Source: Microcoleus sp036705565
GTDB lineage: Bacteria > Cyanobacteriota > Cyanobacteriia > Cyanobacteriales > Microcoleaceae
NCBI GenBank assembly: GCA_036705565.1
Contig: JAUBUY010000017.1
Direction: 5' to 3' (one strand)
DNA length: 64,000 nucleotides
Shown: one piece after another, positions 18,158 to 27,032 of the stretch
How the letters are laid out: every line of letters starts with the position of its first letter
Numbering within the stretch: position 1 is the first letter of the stretch
The notes under the pieces: model-generated
Told to the model about the DNA's origin: nothing
Databases searched by the model: none
The model's input: the letters and a program-made list of their open reading frames with translations, nothing else
Translations under genes and position numbers: made by a program

Positions 18158-21100
18158 TTAGTGAGTTAATAAAGCTTGTTGAATTTTGTCTAACAATTGT
18201 GCTGCCGATAGGGAAGAAGGCAAAATTTTGGCAGATACTTCTTGCAGTAGAAAGTCGATCGCCTCGGATTCCGAATTTACAGCCGATCGATAATCCCAGA
18301 CTAAAATTGGCAGTTTTACTGCCATTTGCCGCAGGTTCGATAGCGCCTGCAACATAGCGGGGGATTCTGAGGGGGCATCTCGCAAGCACAGCAAAACTAA
18401 GTCAACGCTTTGATATTGCAACTGCTGCAAAACTTCTGTCCAGCTCTGAGCGATCGACCCTCGAAATCCTGCGGTTTGGACGTACTGAATCAAAGCTTGA
18501 AAGTTGGGAGTAGAAAACTGGGAATTGGGGAGGGGAATCTCGGCCGCGGTCGATCGATCGCCATGTTCCAATTCTCCCGTCGGCTTCCCCCCAGAAGAGG
18601 AGTGCAAATCCGGTAAAGTCGAAATGTCGGCAAATAAAATGCTGGGCTTCCAACTCATGCCCGCAGCAACTTGAATTACTTGCCACAAAGCACTTGGCAT
18701 TAACCCGGTTGGTGAAGTTTCACCGTCGTCGGGACTGCTAGTGGCTAAACAGGGAAATACGGACAATCCTTTGACTTGATTTGCCAGTTGCGTAGTTCGG
18801 GAGTCTAAAGTCACCAAGGGGAGAGAACCCAAATTTCGAGACCGACTTAACTGTTCGATAAAAGCTAAGGGGTTTTGCAGTTGACTTGTACCGTCTAAGA
18901 CGATCGCATCGGGCCGCCAAATTCGGGCCACGAGTTCTGCTTGGCCGAGGTCGTCTGCTTCTAAAACCCGGCAGTAGTTGGGGTTGAGCAGTAAAGCGGA
19001 ACCTTGAGACGAACTGTTTTGCGGGCTGAGCCACAACACGGTTAAAGAACTCCTTACTTTGGCGCTACTAGCATTACTGTGGCCGATCAAGTCTGCCAGC
19101 AGCCGCCGCAAAGCGGGTTCTTCCACCGGCAAGCTCAAAAAGCCTTCGGCCCTGTTGACACTGGCCCGTTCTTTTTCGCCTCTGGTGGCCGTGACGATCG
19201 CCGGAATCGATCGGGTATCCGGGTCACTCTTGAGCAGCGTCAGCACGTCCCAACCCGACAGCAGGGGCAGCAGCGGGTTGAGGAAAATCGCTTCGGGACT
19301 AAACCTGCGGGCTTTTTCCAGCGCTTCGGTGCCGGAACGGGCCACTATTACTTGGTAGCCCAAACCTGAGATGACGTTGGTTAAATCTTCGATATATTTG
19401 GGAACTGCTTCGACTATTAATACTAAACGAGAGCGAGAATTGGCGATCGGAATCTGATATTGGGGTTTTAATAATTCTTCCTCAGCGGCTCCCGGTGCCG
19501 GGACTTCTTCGCTGCTGTTTCCCGGAGGAGTTGGTGGCAGCAGCAGGGTAAATTGAGAGCCTTGGTTTTCTGAGGAAATAAACGAAACGTCTCCGCCGTG
19601 GAGCCGAGCTAGGCGTTGAGTCAGTACCAGTCCCAGTCCGGTTCCTTGAAAGCGGCGGGTGAGGGGGCTTTCTAGCTGTTGAAATTTCTGAAAGATTAGG
19701 TGCTGTTTGTCGGCGGGGATGCCGATGCCAGTGTCCCAAACTGTGAATGCGATCCAGCCTTCCCAAACATTTACTTTCAATCCGATTTTGCCACCGATTT
19801 CTGTGAATTTTAGGGCGTTGGAAAGGAGGTTAACTAGCATTTGCCGCAGTCGCAGTTCGTCGGCAATTAATTGGCTCAGTCCCGGTTCTATTTCGAGTGT
19901 AAATTCTATTTGGGCGGATGGTTCTGCGTTGGCTGTACCGTCCGTTTTGCTGGGGGCGGGAGGGTTTTTTTCTTCTTGCTGTTGCAGTTGTTTTGCTTGT
20001 TCAAAGGCTCTTTGGCAGGTTGATGCTATTTCCACTGCTTCGGGAATTAGTTCTAGCTGCCCGGTTTCCATCCGGGTCAAGTCTAAAATGTCGTTAACTA
20101 TTGTCATCAAATGCCGCCCGCTTTTATGGATTAGTTTGGCGTAGCGTGTTTGGCGATCGTTGAGTTCTCCGATCAATTTATCTTTGAGGAGGCTGGACAA
20201 ACCGAGGACGGCGGTGAGGGGGGTTTTTAGTTCGTGGCTGATGCAGGATAAAAATTCGTCTTTTAGTCGGTTGAGGTGGATTAAATCTGCGTTTTTCGCT
20301 GCTAGTTCTTTGGCGACTAAATGTTCTTCGGTGACATCTTGTCCCATTACTAAAATTAGCTTGTCTGAGAGCGGCTGTTTGACAAATTGCCAGATCCGTT
20401 CTTGACCTTTTTGTACGGGACACTCGCAAATGTAGGTGTCTGGTTTGCCGGCCATGGGACACCAAGCTGGAGCGGTTAAGGTTGAGGGGGAGGCGGCGGC
20501 GTACAAGGGTAGTGGGCAACTGGTGGCTGCTGTTGAATCACGCGCGGCGAAGCTATCCCGCAGGGAATCGCCCGATCTACTTGCTCCTACTAGGCTCCTG
20601 CAGTCTTTGGTGATGGCCTCAAACTGCACGCTCTTGTATTCGCTTGTTAAATTGCTTGGTTTGCGGGGCGAGTGTTTACCCAAATTTGCTGCTGGTTCGG
20701 GAACTGGTTCGGGGCCTGCTCCCAGCAAAATCCGCCACGCTGCGTTTTGACTGACTATTTGTGCGGTTGGGGTTTGCAATCTCAGGGGCAGGGGCAGTTT
20801 TTCCAACAGTTCAACTAGGGAGTTGAGGTTTTCCGAAGGTTTCAATCCTGCTTCTAAAAAGCGTACTTGAGCGCCTAGGGCCGTGGCGATGGCTTCGGAA
20901 ACCGGTTTTAATTCGATTTCTTTGACGGCTGTTTCCTGCTCTGTGAGGCTGCAGAGCGAGCTGCTGTTGAGTGCGGCGAATTGCAGCAGGCTCAGGCTGT
21001 CTAGCATTCCTAAAAATTGACCGCTGGCATCTGTGACGGCGATCGGGTTGTTTGATGAAATGCCGGCGGTTTGGCGGTTTGGCTGGGCTGGGGTGTTCTG

Positions 21101-21406
21101 TTCTTCTGTTTGCAGGTACTCCCAGAATTCCCTGACGCTCATAGTGGCGGGTAATGCTCTGACTGGTTCGATCGCGATCGAGCTTTCTGACAAAGGTTGC
21201 GGCCCGTCGTTTGTGCGATCGGCTCCCCAAGCCCAAAGGCTGCGGAGGTACACTAATCCCAGCGGCTGTAACTGTTCGTTGACTACTGCGACTCGATCGC
21301 AGTTGCAGGAGCTGAAAATTGACTGCAGCGATTCTAGCGCACTCGTTTGGAGGCACAGCGGCACTGGCTCGATAAAATTTTTGAGACTGGGGGTGGTGAG
21401 TGGCAT
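18158..21406 (-). CDS. CBS-PAS hybrid histidine kinase with three degenerate receivers
   Basis: 1082 aa. Two CBS motifs occupy about 10-160 (DRVAVVNEQLQPLGLVYLR; AVTDASGQFLGML), a likely nucleotide-binding sensor. A PAS-like region sits at about 190-375. The kinase core has H391 in SHELKTPLTAVLG, followed by NALKFTE, DTGIGIP and GTGLGL. Three receiver-like domains follow. In the first (about 655-775) the phospho-Asp position is Asn (N710, IFLNPLLP) and the acidic pair is missing. The second keeps D838 (AIVLDGT) but little else. The third has Cys (C1007, LVLLCLRD). These resemble pseudo-receivers such as that of CikA, which binds KaiB. It is transcribed divergently from kaiA across about 400 bp, so a clock-related role is an attractive inference, not shown. 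Confidence 0.88.
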   Translation of the reverse strand: MPLTTPSLKNFIEPVPLCLQTSALESLQSIFSSCNCDRVAVVNEQLQPLGLVYLRSLWAWGADRTNDGPQPLSESSIAIEPVRALPATMSVREFWEYLQTEEQNTPAQPNRQTAGISSNNPIAVTDASGQFLGMLDSLSLLQFAALNSSSLCSLTEQETAVKEIELKPVSEAIATALGAQVRFLEAGLKPSENLNSLVELLEKLPLPLRLQTPTAQIVSQNAAWRILLGAGPEPVPEPAANLGKHSPRKPSNLTSEYKSVQFEAITKDCRSLVGASRSGDSLRDSFAARDSTAATSCPLPLYAAASPSTLTAPAWCPMAGKPDTYICECPVQKGQERIWQFVKQPLSDKLILVMGQDVTEEHLVAKELAAKNADLIHLNRLKDEFLSCISHELKTPLTAVLGLSSLLKDKLIGELNDRQTRYAKLIHKSGRHLMTIVNDILDLTRMETGQLELIPEAVEIASTCQRAFEQAKQLQQQEEKNPPAPSKTDGTANAEPSAQIEFTLEIEPGLSQLIADELRLRQMLVNLLSNALKFTEIGGKIGLKVNVWEGWIAFTVWDTGIGIPADKQHLIFQKFQQLESPLTRRFQGTGLGLVLTQRLARLHGGDVSFISSENQGSQFTLLLPPTPPGNSSEEVPAPGAAEEELLKPQYQIPIANSRSRLVLIVEAVPKYIEDLTNVISGLGYQVIVARSGTEALEKARRFSPEAIFLNPLLPLLSGWDVLTLLKSDPDTRSIPAIVTATRGEKERASVNRAEGFLSLPVEEPALRRLLADLIGHSNASSAKVRSSLTVLWLSPQNSSSQGSALLLNPNYCRVLEADDLGQAELVARIWRPDAIVLDGTSQLQNPLAFIEQLSRSRNLGSLPLVTLDSRTTQLANQVKGLSVFPCLATSSPDDGETSPTGLMPSALWQVIQVAAGMSWKPSILFADISTLPDLHSSSGGKPTGELEHGDRSTAAEIPLPNSQFSTPNFQALIQYVQTAGFRGSIAQSWTEVLQQLQYQSVDLVLLCLRDAPSESPAMLQALSNLRQMAVKLPILVWDYRSAVNSESEAIDFLLQEVSAKILPSSLSAAQLLDKIQQALLTH

Positions 21407-21802
21407 AACAAACCTGAAAGTCTGCTCGCGAGAGCAGTAATATTTTTGATGCTCAATGTAGCTGCGAATTTCTGTATCTTATTTGTTTTATATCAGTTCG
21501 CTATCAGGCTCGTTATCCGCACCGAGACCGGGGAGTTCGATGCCTACGCCTGATTTGAGGCGACTAGCAATTATTTTAAGGCTTAAGCTTAATTGCAGAA
21601 ATCACGCTCAGGGTGCTTGACACAAAAACCACGGAGTACACTTTGATTCTTCCTCTGGTAGAAGCGCATCACTTATTTTGCGGTTAAGATTGGTTAAAAT
21701 AAATGTTGAGATGATTGTTAAAATGTTAAGTTTTTTGTAAAGGAGATATCAACTCTGAGCGATCCAGCACTTTCAGGCAACTTAGGTGGTGCACCTACAG
21801 CT
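21407..21802. promoter_or_regulatory. divergent control region between hybrid kinase and kaiA
   Basis: It holds the promoters of both divergent genes. A TTGACA hexamer is at 21617-21622, without a well-placed -10 that I can defend. A strong Shine-Dalgarno (AAAGGAG, about 21739-21745) sits nine bases before an in-frame CTG at 21755 that may be the real start of kaiA. Confidence 0.45.
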
Positions 21803-22738
21803 TTGCTTCCTCAACTGTCTATCGGTATTTTTGTCCGCTCTGAGGAAATTGCAGCCTCTGCGATCGAGCTTTTGAGAGGCGAACGCTATACTTTAACGCA
21901 CATTAAGTCGGCAGTGGAGCTTTTGGGGTTCCTTAAACACAATTATCACCTTGATTGTTTGGTTTTGGAGGTGGATGGGGATCTGCGATCGCTTCTGGGG
22001 AAGCTGCAAGAACGATCGCTCTTTTTGCCTGCTGTGATTTTTTCGCCTCACGCGCAGGTAGATGGCAAGCCCGAAGCACCATATTCAGATGGTTTTGAGG
22101 CCGCAGCCAGTACCGCCAACCAGAGTCAAGACGAAAGCTGTGCTTTTTTTTATCACCCTGCTGAGGTGCAACTGGCAATCGCTCGATCGAGATCCATAGC
22201 TGCCGCTATCGATCGGGCGATCGCACAATTTCTGAAACTTTCAACTCCGGTTCCTGTCAATTACCAATCCGTAACCGTCGATGCGACAGCCCAATTGACT
22301 GCTCAAAGTTTGCTCAGCCGACAGCAGCGGCGACTGGCGGAAAAATTACGGGAGCGATTAGGATACTTAGGTGTGTATTATAAAAGAAATTCTCAGATTT
22401 TTTTGAAAAATCTGTCGGCCCCCGAAAAGCAAAAGTTTTTGGAGCAACTCAAGTCAAGTTATCGCGACATCGTTTTGAATTACTTTTCTCAAGATGCTGC
22501 CGTCAACAATCAAATAGATGAATTTGTGAATTTGGCTTTTTTTGCTGACGTTCCCGTGACTCAAATTGTAGAAATTCACATGGAATTGATGGACGAGTTT
22601 GCTAAACAGCTAAAATTAGAAGGGCGCAGCGAGGAAATATTGCTAGATTACCGTTTGACCCTGATTGACGCGATCGCTCATATGTGCGAGATGTATCGGC
22701 GATCGATTCCGAAAGAGACATCTCAAGGTAGAATGTAG
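21803..22738 (+). CDS. kaiA: circadian clock protein KaiA
   Basis: KaiA binds the KaiC C-terminal tail and promotes KaiC autophosphorylation. The frame encodes an N-terminal pseudo-receiver (about 1-135), a linker and the highly conserved C-terminal four-helix dimer domain (LRERLGYLGVYYKRN, LAFFADVPVTQIVEIHMELM, DYRLTLIDAIAHMCEMYRRS). No ATG start exists: TTG at 21803 gives 311 aa with an N-terminus (MLPQLSIGIF) matching Synechococcus KaiA. An in-frame CTG at 21755 has a far better Shine-Dalgarno and would add 16 residues (SDPALSGNLGG...). kaiB follows after 188 bp. Confidence 0.96.
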   Translation: MLPQLSIGIFVRSEEIAASAIELLRGERYTLTHIKSAVELLGFLKHNYHLDCLVLEVDGDLRSLLGKLQERSLFLPAVIFSPHAQVDGKPEAPYSDGFEAAASTANQSQDESCAFFYHPAEVQLAIARSRSIAAAIDRAIAQFLKLSTPVPVNYQSVTVDATAQLTAQSLLSRQQRRLAEKLRERLGYLGVYYKRNSQIFLKNLSAPEKQKFLEQLKSSYRDIVLNYFSQDAAVNNQIDEFVNLAFFADVPVTQIVEIHMELMDEFAKQLKLEGRSEEILLDYRLTLIDAIAHMCEMYRRSIPKETSQGRM

Positions 22739-22926
22739 CAGGGATTTGGCATAATTGAAGAAACAAAAGGTAGAAGGTAGAATCTAACAAAAAATAAAGG
22801 AGCCGACCAACTGCCGATCGAGCGTGAGGCTGAAATTATTATAAAATAACAAAGAACAGCGGATTTAAGACAAATAACAACTACAACTAACATCTGACAA
22901 CTAATACTCAACATTTAAAAAAGTTC

Positions 22927-23241
22927 ATGAGTCCTCTGAAGAAAACCTACGTTCTGAAGCTATACGTTGCGGGGAATACTCCCAACTCAGTGCGAGCTTT
23001 GAAAACCCTAAAGGACATCCTAGAACAAGAATTTCAAGGTGTCTACGCGCTGAAAGTCATAGATGTTCTCAAAAACCCTCAGCTAGCAGAAGAGGACAAA
23101 ATATTGGCAACCCCGACGCTGGCCAAAATCCTGCCGCCGCCGGTGCGAAAAATTATTGGCGATTTGTCCGATCGTGAGAAAGTTCTGATAGGATTAGATT
23201 TGCTCTATGAAGAACTTCGCGAAGAAGACCTGAATTCATAA
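22927..23241 (+). CDS. kaiB: circadian clock protein KaiB
   Basis: 104 aa, the standard length. KaiB is the fold-switching, thioredoxin-related protein that binds phosphorylated KaiC, sequesters KaiA and competes for SasA/CikA. Diagnostic stretches are present: VLKLYVAGNTPNSVRAL, VIDVLKNPQLAEEDKILATP and PTLAKILPPPVRKIIGDLS. The acidic C-terminal tail (YEELREEDLNS) is typical. It starts at the ATG at 22927. A repeat-containing 347-bp spacer separates it from kaiC. Confidence 0.98.
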   Translation: MSPLKKTYVLKLYVAGNTPNSVRALKTLKDILEQEFQGVYALKVIDVLKNPQLAEEDKILATPTLAKILPPPVRKIIGDLSDREKVLIGLDLLYEELREEDLNS

Positions 23242-23588
23242 GATAATCAGGTAAGAGTCAGTCGATTTTAGATTTGAGACTTCGGTTTGGCGTCAAACGT
23301 TCGGCGAGCGCGAGCGTCGAAGCGTCGAGTCGCGCGATCGTCGAACGATTTTAGATTTTAGATTTACTCCACAGATGAATCTGGGAGGTTGAACAAAAGT
23401 CTAAAATTTCTATCTTTCCACGACAGGAGTACGTGGCACGGTATCGGTTTTTGGGCGGGGTCATTAGTCAGCATTCAGCAGTCATTAGTTATTGAGCAAG
23501 AGCCAAAACTAAAAGCTGGGTACAAAGACTCACGATCCGCGGTTAATGAGTGACAACTAAAGAATACTGAGAGTTGACAAAAATCGAC
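23242..23588 (+). repeat. repeat-filled kaiB-kaiC spacer
   Basis: A partial heptamer unit follows GTC at about 23261-23275. After a GC-rich block full of GCG/CGTCGA words comes a second short array (23347-23364). ACTCCACAGATGAATCTGGG follows as a diverged version of the ACCCCACGGATAAGTTCGGG module, then ACGTGGCACGGTATCGG resembling ACGTGGCGGGTATC of copies A and B. This is a diverged copy of the element family sitting inside the clock operon. Confidence 0.7.
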
Positions 23589-25151
23589 ATGAATGAAATT
23601 AGTCAAACGGTTAAACGAGAAGGATTGGTAACGGCAGGAGTTGAAAAAATTCGCACGATGATTGAGGGTTTCGATGACATCAGTCACGGCGGAATGCCCA
23701 TCGGCCGAACCACCCTAGTCAGTGGCACATCAGGAACGGGAAAAACTTTATTTGCCGTACAATTTCTCTATAATGGAATTACCCATTTTGACGAAGCTGG
23801 AGTGTTCGTAACTTTTGAAGAATCTCCGACAGATATTATTAAAAATGCTTGCAGTTTCGGTTGGGATCTAGCACAGTTAATCGAGGAAGGCAAGCTATTT
23901 ATTTTGGACGCTTCCCCCGATCCAGAAGGTCAAGATATCGTAGGAAATTTTGATTTATCAGCCTTAATCGAGCGAATTCAGTACGCCATTCGCAAGTACA
24001 AAGCCAAGCGGGTTTCAATAGATTCTGTTACCGCCGTATTTCAGCAGTACGATGCTGCATCGGTGGTGCGCCGAGAAATTTTTCGCTTAGTTGCGCGCCT
24101 CAAACAAGTCGGAGCAACTACAGTTATGACGACGGAACGGGTGGAAGAATACGGCCCGGTGGCTCGGTTTGGAGTGGAAGAGTTTGTGTCGGATAATGTG
24201 GTGATTGTTCGCAACGTATTGGAAGGAGAACGCCGCCGCCGCACCATCGAAATTTTGAAGTTGCGCGGTACAACTCATATGAAGGGCGAATATCCTTTTA
24301 CTATGACTAATGACGGAATTAATATTTTCCCATTAGGGGCGATGCGATTAACTCAAAAGTCTTCCAACGTGCGGGTTTCTTCGGGCGATAAAACTCTCGA
24401 CGAGATGTGCGGTGGCGGCTTCTTCAAAGACTCGATTATTTTGGCTACGGGTGCAACGGGAACCGGCAAAACGCTGTTGGTGAGCAAGTTCTTGCAGAAT
24501 GCTTGTATGAACGGCAATCGGGCGCTGCTGTTTGCCTATGAAGAGTCGCGAGCTCAGTTGTTCCGCAATGCTTATTCTTGGGGCATTGATTTTGAGGAAA
24601 TGGAACAGAAAGGAATGCTGAAGCTGCTGTGTACTTACCCGGAATCTGCTGGTTTGGAAGACCACTTGCAGACTATTAAATCAGAAATTGCGGAGTTCAA
24701 ACCTTCTAGAATTGCTATAGACTCGCTGTCGGCTTTAGCTAGGGGTGTCAGCAATAATGCTTTCAGGCAATTTGTGATCGGAGTGACAGGTTTTGCGAAG
24801 CAGGAAGAAATCACTGGCTTTTTTACGAATACAAGCGACCAGTTTATGGGTTCTAATTCGATTACCGACTCCCATATTTCTACGATTACTGACACAATTA
24901 TTATGCTGCAGTATGTAGAGATTCGAGGAGAAATGTCGCGGGCAATTAATGTGTTTAAGATGCGCGGTTCGTGGCACGACAAAGGAATCCGGGAATACAC
25001 AATTACTGAAAGAGGCCCACAAATTAAAGATTCGTTCCGTGGTTACGAACGGATTATCAGCGGTTCTCCGACTCGGATTACGATTAATGAGAAGAGTGAG
25101 CTATCGCGGATTCTCCAGGGTGTGCAAGGTCAAGATGACGAGGATATTTGA
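23589..25151 (+). CDS. kaiC: circadian clock ATPase/kinase KaiC
   Basis: 520 aa from the ATG at 23589 (a TTG five codons upstream is less likely). It has duplicated RecA-like domains: CI with Walker A GTSGTGKT and paired catalytic Glu (VTFEES), CII with GATGTGKT and FAYEESRAQ. With this start the phosphorylation pair falls at S431 and T432 (SHISTITDT), the same numbers as in Synechococcus KaiC. The C-terminal A-loop/tail segment (ISGSPTRITINEKSELSRI) is present. KaiC forms hexamers and drives the 24-h phosphorylation cycle. A rho-independent terminator follows 30 bp downstream. Confidence 0.98.
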   Translation: MNEISQTVKREGLVTAGVEKIRTMIEGFDDISHGGMPIGRTTLVSGTSGTGKTLFAVQFLYNGITHFDEAGVFVTFEESPTDIIKNACSFGWDLAQLIEEGKLFILDASPDPEGQDIVGNFDLSALIERIQYAIRKYKAKRVSIDSVTAVFQQYDAASVVRREIFRLVARLKQVGATTVMTTERVEEYGPVARFGVEEFVSDNVVIVRNVLEGERRRRTIEILKLRGTTHMKGEYPFTMTNDGINIFPLGAMRLTQKSSNVRVSSGDKTLDEMCGGGFFKDSIILATGATGTGKTLLVSKFLQNACMNGNRALLFAYEESRAQLFRNAYSWGIDFEEMEQKGMLKLLCTYPESAGLEDHLQTIKSEIAEFKPSRIAIDSLSALARGVSNNAFRQFVIGVTGFAKQEEITGFFTNTSDQFMGSNSITDSHISTITDTIIMLQYVEIRGEMSRAINVFKMRGSWHDKGIREYTITERGPQIKDSFRGYERIISGSPTRITINEKSELSRILQGVQGQDDEDI

Positions 25152-25181
25152 GAGTTAGCAGTAATTCGTTGTTAAAAGTAG

Positions 25182-25212
25182 GTTGGGTTGAGCTAGGAAA
25201 CCCAACTTTTTT
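25182..25212 (+). terminator. rho-independent terminator of the kai operon
   Basis: GTTGGGTT pairs with AACCCAAC (8 bp, loop of 9), followed by TTTTTT, 30 bp after the kaiC stop. Confidence 0.85.
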
Positions 25213-25419
25213 AATTTGAGGATTTTGTGAACATTTATAGCAACCGCGACAATATTTGGCAGGTTCTTAATTGCTGAAATAGGAGCTTTTATTGCCTTCT
25301 TCATCACCGCCTTTTGCTATAGTAATCCCACTAAATTGGTTGTGGTAAAAATCTAGGGGTAAGCTGTTGTTTCTCTAAATTGTATATTTCAATGACATCT
25401 CAAAAATCATAAAATCCTG

Positions 25420-26110
25420 TCTCTACTCGATTTGCAAACAGGTAGCCTTGCTGGTGTTAAAGTTATAGTAGGAGGAGGGCATTCTCCTGAAGTAGGTTGG
25501 ATTCATCGCCATCGATGTATTCCCCTCGCCGAAAAAACTAGATTGATTTTGCCCGAAGAGCAAATGGGTTTTAGAGCAAGCTTGTGGGCAATATCAGCAG
25601 TGGCTAGCAGCAGGACTAATTCTTCCTAATATCGCGGTGAATCTGTCGGCACGTCAACTCAGCCAACCGACTTTAATCGCTAAGAGCGATCGCATCCTTG
25701 AGCGCACCGAGATGAAGCCGAAATATCTATAGCTACAGATTACGGAAACTGTAATGATGCTTAATGTTGACATTACATACCATGTTTTGAGCAAATTATC
25801 AAAGCATGGTATGGGGATTTATGTCGAGGATTTTGCGACTGGCTATTCTGCTTTTAACAACCTGAAAAATTTTCCGGTGAAGTCGCTCAAAATTGATCCC
25901 TCATTTGTCCGCGATTTAGCCAGCGATCCGAGCGATCGCGGAATTCAAAAACCCATAGTTGTAATCCCAGAGGGGTTAAATCTCAGCATAATTGCTGAAG
26001 GAATGGAAGCCCCAGCGAAATGGGAATCGTTACAAGCGATCGCCTAGGAAATCGGGCAGCGTTATATGTTGAGGAAGCCTGCCATTGCTGAGGTTGCCAT
26101 TCAATTAATC
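25420..26110 (+). pseudogene. decayed EAL-domain (c-di-GMP phosphodiesterase) gene
   Basis: Conceptual translation across frames follows an EAL domain in order: LDLQTGSLAG, GWIHRHRCIPLAEKTRLILP, then after a frameshift near 25590 QWLAAGLILPNIAVNLSARQ, QITETVMM, FATGYSAFNNLKNFPVKSLK, IDPSFVRDL and IAEGMEAP. An in-frame TAG lies at 25730-25732 and another at 26045-26047, followed by recognisable C-terminal sequence. The EAL signature itself has become VKVIV. No GGDEF or sensor part remains upstream. It is a remnant of a c-di-GMP hydrolase left beside an active diguanylate cyclase gene. Confidence 0.85.
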
Positions 26111-26211
26111 CGACATCCTGAATTGTTGTCTACCACTATGTGGGATCAGCAATCGTCCCTCATGAAAGCGCGCAAAAGTCTTATAATTAATTTAATGCTC
26201 GTCTCGCTCAA

Positions 26212-27027
26212 ATGACTAAAAAAATTTTCTTACGGAATAATATAAAAGTCTTAGGACAAGGCACCCAGACGATGATGTTTGCTCATGGATTTGGGTGCGA
26301 TCAAAATATGTGGCGTTTCGTAACACAGGCCTTCGAGAAGGATTACAAAATTATCCTATTTGATTATGTAGGTTCGGGACAGTCTGATATTAGTGCCTAC
26401 AGTTATGAACGGTACAGCGACCTCAATGGCTATGTTCAGGATGTCCTCGATATCTGTGAACAATTAGCCTTGAGGGATGTAATTTTTGTCGGTCATTCTG
26501 TCAGCAGTATGATCGGCCTTCTGTCCTCAATTCAAGCTCCTAATTACTTTAATCGCCTGATTTTCGTAGGGCCTTCACCTTGCTACATCAATGATTTACC
26601 AAATTATTACGGAGGGTTTGAGCGCAAAGATATTGAGGATCTCCTCGATATCATGGAGAAAAATTACATTGGTTGGGCAAGCTTTCTGGCGCCAATGGTG
26701 ATGCAGAATGAGGATCGTCCTGAGTTAACGGAGGAACTTGAGACAAGTTTTTGCTCTACGGATCCGGTGATTGCAAGTCGCTTTGCCGAGGTAACTTTTT
26801 ACTCTGACAATCGCAGTGATTTACCCAAGGCATCAGTACCTACACTGATATTGCAATGCGCTGATGATGTGATTGCTCCCACCCAGGTAGGGGATTACCT
26901 CCACCGCCACCTACCTAAAAGTACGCTACGGGTGATGAAAGCTACGGGACATTGCCCGCACCTGAGTCATCCACAAGAGACGATCGAGATGATTAAGGAG
27001 TATTTGAGTGTACCTCATACTACCTGA
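26212..27027 (+). CDS. RsbQ/KAI2-like alpha/beta hydrolase
   Basis: 271 aa, alpha/beta-hydrolase fold of the RsbQ/KAI2/D14 group. The triad is Ser96 (GHSVS), Asp219 (CADDVIAP) and His247 (ATGHCPH), the same positions as in Bacillus RsbQ. The HGFGCDQNMW oxyanion loop and FDYVGSGQSD are typical. RsbQ is thought to hydrolyse or bind a small hydrophobic signal and activate the PAS-domain protein RsbP; plant relatives perceive karrikins and strigolactones. Here the gene is 5 bp upstream of a PAS-GAF-GGDEF gene whose PAS domain resembles that of RsbP-type partners. I infer that the pair converts a small-molecule signal into c-di-GMP synthesis. Confidence 0.92.
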   Translation: MTKKIFLRNNIKVLGQGTQTMMFAHGFGCDQNMWRFVTQAFEKDYKIILFDYVGSGQSDISAYSYERYSDLNGYVQDVLDICEQLALRDVIFVGHSVSSMIGLLSSIQAPNYFNRLIFVGPSPCYINDLPNYYGGFERKDIEDLLDIMEKNYIGWASFLAPMVMQNEDRPELTEELETSFCSTDPVIASRFAEVTFYSDNRSDLPKASVPTLILQCADDVIAPTQVGDYLHRHLPKSTLRVMKATGHCPHLSHPQETIEMIKEYLSVPHTT

Positions 27028-27032
27028 TTTGT

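Noticed and set aside
21617..21642. TTGACA with TACACT as a sigma-70-type promoter of kaiA
   Set aside because: The spacer is only 14 nt, too short to claim.
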